A stretch of DNA of 64,000 bases, from positions 1,488,001-1,552,000 of the forward strand of contig NZ_CP107852.1 in NCBI RefSeq assembly GCF_036346875.1. The letters are read 5' to 3'. Positions 1 through 8,900 of the stretch are shown in pieces. Source of the stretch: Nocardia sp. NBC_00508. Lineage in GTDB: Bacteria > Actinomycetota > Actinomycetes > Mycobacteriales > Mycobacteriaceae. The notes under the pieces were generated by a model. That model saw only the letters and a list, made by a program, of their open reading frames with translations. It did not search any database and was not told the origin of the DNA. Within the stretch, counting starts at the first letter, position 1. Every line of letters begins with the position of its first letter. The position numbers were made by a program, and so were the translations under genes.

Positions 1-707
1 AGGACCGCGGCAGGCGCTGCCGCCAGAATGGGCTTGTCACGGACCGTGTCCAGGAGCGTGCGGCCCGGGTGGGCCAAAGACTCGGGGAGTCCAGCCGCGC
101 CCAGTTCAGCAGCGCTTGCGGCGTTGGCCTCCGCCAGCTCGGCACGCTCGGCGGCGCGTTGAGCGGATTCGTCCACCTCTGCCGCGGCCTGCTGGGTCCG
201 GTCCTCCGCAGTCAGCCGTGCGGCGGTCTGCGGCTCCGCCTGTTGTGCGGCTCCGGCGGCGGCGCCACGCACCTCACCAGCCTCTCGCCCTGCGGCGGCC
301 GCCTCCGCCAGCGGCGCCGCTCCGGCGCCGCTCATCGCAGCAGCGGCCTCTTCCGTCTCGCGCCCTGCGGCTGGCGTCTCCAAGCCCGTCATACCTGCCA
401 CTCCGGCTGCAGCACCGCCCACCTCAGCAGCGGTGTCTTCCGCCTCACGCCCCGGGATCGGCGCCTCCAACCCCGTCATACCTGGCACTCCAGTGGTGGG
501 GCCGCCCACTTCTGGCGTCGTCTCGTCCGCCTGTCGCCCTGCGGTCGCCGCCTCCGGCTCCGCCTGCTCGGGTTCCTTCGCAGCGTGGCGGGCGGAACCG
601 GCAGTGTGGTCATCTTGCTGCCCGGTCTCGGCTGTCTCTCCACGGGAGGTATCGGCGAGGTCATGGACGCCGTCGGTCTCCGGATCCGCGGGTTTGTGTT
701 CGTTCAT
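1..707 (-). CDS. Low-complexity Ala/Glu-rich protein, C-terminus outside window
   Basis: Not recognised. The minus-strand frame is open from an ATG at 707 to the window edge (235 residues visible). It starts MNEHKPADPETDG, is very rich in Ala, Glu and Gly, and contains an imperfect internal duplication around GMTGLEAPIPGREAED and GMTGLETPAAGREAEE. A predicted helical, Glu/Ala-rich stretch (AAAEVDESAQRAAERAELAE) follows. The last visible residues (TVRDKPILAAAPAAV) look like the beginning of a membrane segment, so a charged cytoplasmic or linker region before a membrane anchor is one reading. A purine-rich stretch (aggagacagcg) precedes the ATG. Function cannot be assigned. Confidence 0.6.
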   Translation of the reverse strand, partial: MNEHKPADPETDGVHDLADTSRGETAETGQQDDHTAGSARHAAKEPEQAEPEAATAGRQADETTPEVGGPTTGVPGMTGLEAPIPGREAEDTAAEVGGAAAGVAGMTGLETPAAGRETEEAAAAMSGAGAAPLAEAAAAGREAGEVRGAAAGAAQQAEPQTAARLTAEDRTQQAAAEVDESAQRAAERAELAEANAASAAELGAAGLPESLAHPGRTLLDTVRDKPILAAAPAAV

Positions 708-776
708 CGCTGTCTCCTGTCCTCGGCTGCGCGGCGCCGGACAGATTTTCCTGGATGCCGTCGATGCCCGGTTACC

Positions 777-1292
777 CTACGAACGATGGGACAAACCGGA
801 CCGCGGTAGACGCCACTCCATCTCGAATTCCCGCCGCGGGTCGCCAGGGGCCATCGCCCCACTCACGCCCGTCCGCACGAAACCGTTGCGCAGATACAAC
901 CGCTCGGCGAAGGTGTTGCGCTCGGCGACCTCCAATCGGACCACGCGGTGGCCACCCGCCGCGGCCCAATCGAGCACCGCGCGGACCAGGCGGTCCGACA
1001 CCCCGGTCCCCCGTGCCTGCGGCGCCACCCACATCGAAATCAAGTGCACACCATCGCGTTCCGGATCCGGCATGCCCGCGACCGTGCCCAGCTCGACCCC
1101 GGCCGACTCGGCCAGGAATTGTGCCCGATCCGCCAGCGCCCGCCGCCAGTCACCTTCGGTGCGGGCCCGCGCCTCGGCAAGGGTGGAACCGAAGAACTGC
1201 GGCGTGTCGGCCAATGCCCTGAGCCGGATGCGCCGGAACGCCGCCCATTCGTCCGGCTTGAGAAGCCTGATCTCCGGTGTCGCGACCTCCAT
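777..1292 (-). CDS. GNAT family N-acetyltransferase
   Basis: A 171-residue protein with the complete GNAT fold pattern. It opens MEVATPEIRLLKPDEWAAFR, then has the strand ending HLISMWVAP followed by the acetyl-CoA pyrophosphate loop QARGTGV, and the C-terminal block VAERNTFAERLYLRNGF that is typical of RimI-like enzymes. It should transfer an acetyl group from acetyl-CoA to an amine; the substrate cannot be read from sequence. The frame stays open upstream to 1625, but residues encoded there look non-coding and the family start fits the ATG at 1292. Stand-alone gene, followed by a 69-bp gap to the next minus-strand gene. Confidence 0.85.
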   Translation of the reverse strand: MEVATPEIRLLKPDEWAAFRRIRLRALADTPQFFGSTLAEARARTEGDWRRALADRAQFLAESAGVELGTVAGMPDPERDGVHLISMWVAPQARGTGVSDRLVRAVLDWAAAGGHRVVRLEVAERNTFAERLYLRNGFVRTGVSGAMAPGDPRREFEMEWRLPRSGLSHRS

Positions 1293-1625
1293 CCGGACTT
1301 CTCTACCCGGCCGTCGATACCGCGCGCAAAGGATTTGCCGCGTCGCTGTCCGCCGACCGACCTCGCCCAGACCTCGACGGCCATGCCTTCGAGCGCCGCG
1401 TGGCGAGCACACTCCACCTTCCTCTCCACCGGACCCGCGTTCAGCGCAGCACGGCTCGCGGTCCGGCCGCAGCGGCCGGATATCCGTCGAGAACACGATC
1501 ACCCCGACCGGTCGCGGGAACACGGAATCGCTCATCCCATGGCCGGGACGATCCTGGTTTCCCACCAGGGTGGTCTCGTCCGCGGTGCGGCGGGATGGGT
1601 GGTCGTCGTGCATGGTCACCTCCAC
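1293..1625. other. Intergenic region, no convincing gene
   Basis: About 330 bases between the acetyltransferase start and the membrane-protein stop. Open frames on both strands here are arginine/proline-rich and have no recognisable family pattern; I see no RNA gene or clear hairpin. Probably holds the promoter of the acetyltransferase. Confidence 0.4.
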
Positions 1626-2033
1626 TCAGCCGAGTCTGCGCAGCCCGGCGAACTCCAGCCAGGCGAAGATCGCCACCGCCGCGGCGCCGACGATCAGGAA
1701 CGCCACGCCGAGACCGGTCAGCGCGAGCACACCCGAACCGGCCAGCCCGAGCATCCCCACCGCCGACAGCGCGTTGACGGCGACAACCGCCTGAGCGTGG
1801 CGCGCGGAGATCGCGGGGTACCCGGCGATCAGCAGCAACGCGAGCGCACCGCCCAGCATCGCGACACCGAACGGAATGCTCCACCCGATCGGCAACCCGA
1901 GCGGATCGCGCAGCAATGCGGCGCCGGCCACCAGCACCACGCCGAAGATCCCGGTGCTCCAGCCGTCCACCCTGAGCGCGGTACGCAGGAAGGTGGCGTC
2001 GTCGCTCCGGCGTTCCAGGGTTGTCGGTCTCAT
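1626..2033 (-). CDS. Small four-helix integral membrane protein
   Basis: A 135-residue hydrophobic protein with four likely membrane segments, beginning near GIFGVVLVAGAALL, IPFGVAMLGGALALLLIAG, AVVAVNALSAVGMLGLAGSG and GVAFLIVGAAAVAIFAWLE. The N-terminus MRPTTLERRSDDATFLR is basic and polar and presumably cytoplasmic. The ATG at 2033 was chosen because a perfect AGGAGG lies five bases upstream. It is divergent from the XRE regulator at 2145, with 111 bp between the starts. The two may be a regulator-target pair; that is inference. Function unknown. Confidence 0.8.
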   Translation of the reverse strand: MRPTTLERRSDDATFLRTALRVDGWSTGIFGVVLVAGAALLRDPLGLPIGWSIPFGVAMLGGALALLLIAGYPAISARHAQAVVAVNALSAVGMLGLAGSGVLALTGLGVAFLIVGAAAVAIFAWLEFAGLRRLG

Positions 2034-2144
2034 GTCGTCCTCCTGTGGTCGATACGTCGGGACCAACCCTGCTGGCTGGAGGTGAGCGTCTCAATAACCT
2101 CGGAGGTCATGGCTGGACGGCGGCGCGGGTGCTTAGCTGGTCGA

Positions 2145-2960
2145 ATGGCATCGGTGGAGACGCGCTCGAGAGTGGGCGGCCTGCTGCGCGAATGGCGGCA
2201 GCGGCGCAGGTTGAGTCAGCTGGATCTGGCGCTGGCGGCCGACACCTCGGCGCGTCATCTCTCGTACCTGGAGACCGGGCGCGCCGCGCCGAGCCGGGCG
2301 ATGGTGCTGCGGCTGTGCGATACGCTGGATGTGCCGCTGCGCGAACGCAATACGCTGCTGCTGGCGGCCGGCTACGCGCCGGCGTATCGGGAGAGCAGCC
2401 TCGACGATACGCATCTCAGGTCGGTCCGAGCCGCCCTGGACACCATGCTGAGCGCGCACGAACCCTATCCGGCGGTGGTCGTCGACCGGCTGTGGAACGT
2501 GGTGACCGGCAACGCCGCGATGAGCGTGCTGATGGACGGCGTTCCCGCGCACGTGCAGGCGCCGCGCCCGAATGTGTACCGACTGGTGTTGCACCCGGAC
2601 GGACTCGCGTCCCGGCTGGCCAACCTCACCCAGGTCCGCGCGCTGTTCCTGGAACGACTTGCCAGGCAGGTCAGCGCGAGCGGCGACCACGAGCTGGCGG
2701 CGCTGTACGACGAAGTGTCCGGTTACCCGGACCCGCCGGACGCCGCCGACACAGCGGAAGTCGGCGCGCCGCCGGGCCCGTTCGAAGTGCCGATCCGGAT
2801 CCGCACACCAGCGGGCGAACTGTCGATGTTCAGCACGATGGCCACCTTCGGCGCACCCGCTGACGTCACGCTGTCCGAGCTGGCCATCGAATTGTTCTAC
2901 CCGCTGGACGAATTCACCGCGGCCGCGCTGCGCGGGCGCGCGGCCGTGGCGAATTCGTGA
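2145..2960 (+). CDS. XRE-type regulator with MmyB-like ligand-binding domain
   Basis: A 271-residue DNA-binding regulator. The N-terminal helix-turn-helix (about residues 8-65) reads LLREWRQRRRLSQLDLALAA, followed by SARHLSYLETGRAAPSRAMV. The rest (PYPAVVVDRLWNVVTGNAA, then RLVLHPDGLASRLANL) is the MmyB-type ligand-binding domain seen in many actinobacterial regulators. The ATG at 2145 fits family length; an in-frame ATG at 2109 has GGAGG only two bases away and is less likely. Convergent with the NRPS gene, with 5 bp between stop codons. Such proteins often control the gene divergent from them, here the membrane protein at 1626-2033. Confidence 0.85.
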   Translation: MASVETRSRVGGLLREWRQRRRLSQLDLALAADTSARHLSYLETGRAAPSRAMVLRLCDTLDVPLRERNTLLLAAGYAPAYRESSLDDTHLRSVRAALDTMLSAHEPYPAVVVDRLWNVVTGNAAMSVLMDGVPAHVQAPRPNVYRLVLHPDGLASRLANLTQVRALFLERLARQVSASGDHELAALYDEVSGYPDPPDAADTAEVGAPPGPFEVPIRIRTPAGELSMFSTMATFGAPADVTLSELAIELFYPLDEFTAAALRGRAAVANS

Positions 2961-2965
2961 GTTCC

Positions 2966-5900
2966 TCAGGCGTCCAGCATGGATTCGTCCCACACCCGGG
3001 CCAGGTCGGGATCGGCGGCGGACAGCACCTCGTCCAAGCGCAGCCCCACGTCGCCGATGTTCGGTTCGGTCATCATGTTCAGGTGATCGCCGGGCACCGA
3101 GATCACCGAGAACCGGCGGGCCGCGTACTGCTTCCAGCCGTTGTCCGCGCTGTCGAACATGCTGCCGACGGTCTGGTGCGCCAGATCGACGCCTGGCGGC
3201 AGCCCCTCGGTGGCGCGCAGCAGGGTGATATCGAGCTGGTAAGGCGCGAGCTCATAGTCCAGCATCGCCGAGTAGTTGGCGTAGAACACCTCGTAGAGCC
3301 GCCGGATCGCCTGCGGCGAGCTAGCGGCGGGCAGGATCTCCGACCGCACCGCCTCGGCGAGCATCGCCGCGAACAGCTCCTCGGAACCGTGCACGTCCGG
3401 CTCGAAATCGACCAGGGCCGACTGACTTCCGCGCGCGTACCAGAGCAGCTCGAGGAAGAACCACCGGATCAGTTTCTCCTCCGGGATCGGTGTGCGCGCT
3501 TGTGCGCGTAGCGCCATCGTGTCCAGCAACGTCACGCTGGACACTTCCTCCTCGGGAAGCTGACGTGCCATCTCCAAGGCGACGTAGCCGCCGAACGACC
3601 AGCCCGCCAGGTGATACGGGCCGGTCGGATGCACCCGCCGCACCGCCTCCAGGTACGACTCGGTCATCGCCGCGATCGTCTTCTCCGGCGCACTACCCGG
3701 GTCCGCGCCCGCCGCCTGCAGTCCGTACACCGGGCGATCAGGATCCAGGTACCGCACGAGGGTCAAGTAGCACAGCACATTTCCGCCGATCGGGTGCACC
3801 AGGAACAGCGGCGGCTTGGTGCCCTCCGCACTGAGCGGCACCAGCGGGTCGAAGGTGCGATGGACATCGCCGCCCGCGCGCACCAGCGTGGCGAGCCCGG
3901 CAGCGGTGGGTGCGCTGATGAACGCGTCCAGCGGCACTTCGACCCCCCACCGCCGCGTCAGCGCCATCACCACCCGCATGGCCCCGATCGAGGTCCCGCC
4001 CACCGCGAAGAAATCGTCGTCCACGCCGATCGCGCGCAATCCCGCGTACTCGGCGAGCAACTGCACCGCCGACCGCTCGTACTCGTCGGCCGGTTCCCGC
4101 TGCGCCGCGACCGAATCCGTGACGTCCTCGCCGTACTCGCGCAGGGTCGCGTCATCACGTTTGCCGCTGGGCGTACGGGGCAGCTCGTCGAGCCAGATGA
4201 ACCGCGACGGCACCATGTGCGCGGGCAGCACCGCCCGCAGATCGTGCCGCAGCGCGGCCAGATCGGTCTGTTCCGCCGAGCCGACCAAGAACGCGATCAG
4301 CGACCCGTCGATACCACCGAAACCGCGGGCCACCACGGCCGCCTCGGTGATGCCGGGGAACTTCTCCACCAGCCCGAGGATGCCCAATTCCACTTCCGCC
4401 GGCTCCACCCGGAAACCCCGGATCTTCACCTGGCTGTCGCTGCGGCCCAGGCAGACGATGTCGCCGGAGAATAGTCGGACGCCCAGATCGCCGGTGCGGT
4501 ACCGGATTCCGCCCGCGTGCGTGGCCACGAACCGCTGGGCGGTGAGTGCGGGCCTGCCCTCGTAGCCGCGCGCGAGGGAACGTCCGCCGAGATAGATCTC
4601 GCCGATCACGCCGTCGGGCACCGGGCGAAGTGCGCTGTCGAGCAACTCCACGGTGTCGCCGTCCACGGCTCGGCCGATGGGCGGCAGTGCGGGGAACTCG
4701 TCGGCCGGACCGTGCAGCGTGAATGTGGTGGCGACGTGGGATTCAGTGGGGCCGTACTGGTTTTCCAGCACCAGACCCGGAACCACCTTGCACAGCGCGC
4801 GGATCTCGTCGGTGATGCGCAGCTGCTCACCGGAGGAGATCAGCACCTTCAGGTCGGTCGGGAACCTCCGCAGAGCCACTGCCGCCTCCGCGAACGCCTG
4901 CAACGCCACGTACGGCAGGAACAGTCGTTCGATGCGCTCCTGCACCACGGTCTCGAGCAGTTGCTCGACGTTGGAGCGCAGGTCGGCCGAACTCACCCGC
5001 AGGGTGGACCCCGCCGCGAGGGTGGTGAAGATCTCTTGGAACGACACGTCGAAACTCAACGGCGCCAACTGCAACGTGCTGCGCAGTCCGATGCCGGTCG
5101 CCGCGCGGATCTGCCAATCCACCAGCGAGGTCAGGCCGCGATGCGGCATCGCGACGCCCTTGGGCTCGCCGGTCGATCCGGAGGTGAACAGCACGTAGGC
5201 CACCGCGTCCGGCGAAACCTGGTCGGGCATAGCGACATCCGGCAGTTCTGCCGAGTCGTCGAAGAGCACGGTGGTGTCGAGCACCAAGTCGGCGTCGTCG
5301 ACGATGTCGCGATAGTCGGCGTCGGCGATCACGCGATGCGGGCGAGCGCGGTCGATCATCAGGTTCAGCCTGGCCCGCGGGTAGCTGACGTCCAAGGGAA
5401 CGCACGCGGCGCCGATCCTGGTCAGCGCCAGCACGAGCAGGATCAGTTCCGCACGCCGCCCCATCAGGATGCCGACCCGGTCGCCTGGCGACACGCCCAG
5501 CCCGACCAGGCGCCGCGCCAGCCGATCGGATCGTTCGATCAGTTCGTCGTAGGTGAGGGATTCGTCGTCGCCGGCCACGGCGATGCCCGCCGGATCGAGC
5601 GCGGCGGCCTCGGCCACCAGCGCGCCGACGTCGCGGGCGGCCGCCGGGCCGGCACCGAGGTCGAGCGCGGCGTCGGGGTCTGCCACGATCCCGGCCAGCA
5701 TGCGCAGCTGGGTGAGTGCCACGGTCTCGCACTGCTCGGCGCTCAGCGTGTGATCGCCGTCGACGCGCAGCCACATCCGGCCGTCGCGCGGGTCGGTCGC
5801 CGCGGTCACCAGCAGCTGGAAGTTGGTCTCCTCGCGCACGTCGAAGTCCACCAGACGCACCCCGTCCAGCACGACCATCGGCTGGAAGACGTGGTAGTTG

Positions 5901-8900
5901 ACGAAGTTGAAGGCGGTCTCGAACACCGGTCCGCCGTCGGCGAGGATCGACCGCAGCGGGTAACGACGGTAGGGATAAGCCTCGCGTTCCCGGCGCGCGA
6001 TCTGCTCGACCGCCGCACGCCACGTGGTCGCGGTGCTGTCCAACCGGATCGGCAGGGTGTTGAGGAACAGCCCGGCCACCCGTTCGGCGCCGGCGCGGTC
6101 CGGACGACCGTGCCTGACCACGCCGGTGGTGACGTCCGTGCGACCGGTGAGTGCCCGCAGAGCCAGGCAGTGCGCGGCCAGATAGACCGAGTTCTCGGGG
6201 ATCTGGTGGCGCGTGGCGAACGCCGACACTCGCTCGGCCAGACGTCGCGGCACCAGCGCCCTCGCTCGCGGTGCTCCGGCGACCGCCGGTTGGTGCGCCC
6301 CGAGCGCGGTGAGTGCGGTGGGTTCGGCTCCGGCGAGTGTGGTCAGCCAGTACTCGCGGGCCGCGATGTCGTGCATGCTGCCCTGTTCGGCCTGCGCGTA
6401 CTCGGCCAGGACGGTCGCCGGATGCGGGGTGGCCTCGATCCTGGTCTGCGTCATACCGAGGTGGCTCAGGTAGTCCAGCAATAGTTCCAGCACCGAGGTG
6501 GCGACACTCCAGCCGTCGAGGATGGCGTGGTGGAAGCTCAGGACCAGATCCACCGTACCGACCGGCGCATGGGGGCCAGGGCGGACGAACACCCGGACGG
6601 CGAACAGCGGAGCGACCGAGATGTCGTAGTGGGCGTGCGTGCGTTCCTGGAGATAGGACTCGATCAGTTCCTCGCCGTCCCATTCGTCGGTATCGCCGAG
6701 GTCGACGATCTCCAGCTCGTAGCGCGGTTCGGCATGCACGATCTGCAGCGGAATCGAGTACCTGCTCAGCTCGAACGACGACCGCAGCGCCGGCTGGCGC
6801 CGCACCAGCCGGTCCACGGCGGCACGGAATTCCGGGTCATCCCAGGGAATCTCGAGCCGGTACCGGAACACGTCCTTATAGGTGACCGAGTCGGCCCGCT
6901 CGATGCTGTGATACAGCATGCCCAGTTGCAGCGCCGTGGCCGGGAACGCGTCCTCCGCGTGGTGCAGCGCGGCGCGGTCGATCAGCGGCACCGTCGCCAG
7001 CGGCGCCACGGCACGCGCGTGGTCGCCGTCGCTCGCGCGCACGACGCGCGCCAGCTCGGCGATGGTCGGCGCCTGGTAAAAGGCGTCCACGTCGAAGGAG
7101 AGCCCGGCACGCTCGGCGGCCGTGCGCACGGACAGCGCGAGAATGGAATCGCCGCCGTGCGTGAAGAAGTTGTCGTATATGCCGATCGACTCGACGCCCA
7201 GCACCGTGCACCAGACTCGCGCGAGCCGCGCCTCGACGTCGTTGCGCGGCTCACCGCCCGCGATTCGCTCCGCGCCGTGTCCGAGGACGAGCTGTTCGGC
7301 GAGCGCACGCCGGTCCAGTTTCCCGTTGCGGGTCAGCGGGATCCGGTCTACCCGGACCAGCCGGGTGGGCACCATATAGCGCGGCAGTCTGGCCGCGATC
7401 TGCTCGGCGATCTCCGCCCCGGTCACGTCGGTTCCCACGAAGTAGCCGACCAGCTGCACGCCGTGCGCCTCGGATACTTCGTCCACCACCGCCGCCGCGC
7501 GCACCCCGCGGCAACCGAGCATGGCGTTGTGCACCTCACCGAGCGTGACCCGGTTGCCGCGGATCTTCACCTGGTCGTCGAAGCGGCCGAGATACTCGAG
7601 GTTGCCGTCCGGCAGCCAGCGCGCCAGGTCGCCGGTGCGGTAGCGCCGCCGGCCCGCCACCGCGCGGTCGTCGACGAAGGCGGCCGCGGTCAGCTCGGGC
7701 CTGCCGCGATATCCGCGGGCGACGCCGACGCCCGCGATGTTCAGCTCGCCCGGTACCCCGACCGGCACTCGGCGGCCGGTTTCGTCGAGCACGAGTAGGT
7801 CGATGTTGTCGATCGGGCGGCCGATCGGCACCAGGTCGAGCGCGTCGTCTCGGGGGCAGTCGAAATAGGAGACGTCGACCGTGGCCTCGGTCGGGCCGTA
7901 GAGGTTCACCAGTTCCGGCGCCGTCGCCCCGGCCGCGGTGAAGACCGCGTGGAATCGGCGCACCAACGCCGGTGGCAAGGCCTCGCCGCTGCAGAACACC
8001 CGGCGCAGGCTGCCGATCCGCGCGACCGTCGCGGGGTCGGCCGCCAGCTCGTCGACGAACGCGGCCAGCATGGACGGCACGAAGTGCAGCACGGTCACCG
8101 TGTGCGCGGCGATGGCGTCGACGATGCGGCGCGGATCACGCTCGCCGCCCGGCTCCAGCAAGGCCAGCCTGGCACCGGTGATCGCCCACCAGAACAGCTC
8201 CCACACCGAGACGTCGAAGGTGACCGGCGTCTTCTGCAGGATCACGTCCTCCGCGTGCAACGGGTAGCGCCGCTGCATCCAGGTCAGCCGGTTCACCACC
8301 GACCGGTGCTCGATCATCACGCCTTTGGGTATGCCGGTGGAGCCCGAGGTGTAGATGAGATAACTCAGATCGGCTGGATGTGAGACGTTTTCGACGCCGC
8401 GCGCGGGCACGGTATCGGTCACCGCGATCCGGGTGACACCGAGTTTGTCGAACACCGCCTGGTGCTCCGGCCCGGCCGCCACGAAGCGCGCTCCGCAGTC
8501 GGCGAGCACGGTTTCGATGCGCGTTGCCGGAAAGTCCGGATCCAACGGCACATACGCGCAACCCGCCCGTAGCGTGCCGAAGATCGCGATGAGCAGCTCC
8601 GTCGAGCGCGTCAGCACCACCGGGACGCATTCGTTGCCGGTCACGCCCAGCGCGCGCAGCCGGGCGGCGAATCCATCGGCCAGCGCGGACAGCTCGCCGT
8701 AGCGCAGCGCCTGCCTTCCCGACCCCGCGACCGGCTCGATCGCCATCCGGTCCGGATGCTCGGCGGCCACCTCGAGGAACAAGCGGTCGATCGTGGTGTA
8801 CGGGAACTGCTCGCGCGGACCGGTTTCGAAAGCGGTGACGGCGGCCAGTTCTCGGGCGGGCATCAGCGGCAATGCCGAGATCGGGGCGTCGGGCCGGTCC

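Noticed and set aside
948..2144. Long open frame extending the XRE regulator upstream to a 670-residue protein
   Set aside because: The first 400 residues are Arg/Pro/His-rich and antisense to the acetyltransferase and membrane-protein genes; only the part from 2145 has family features.
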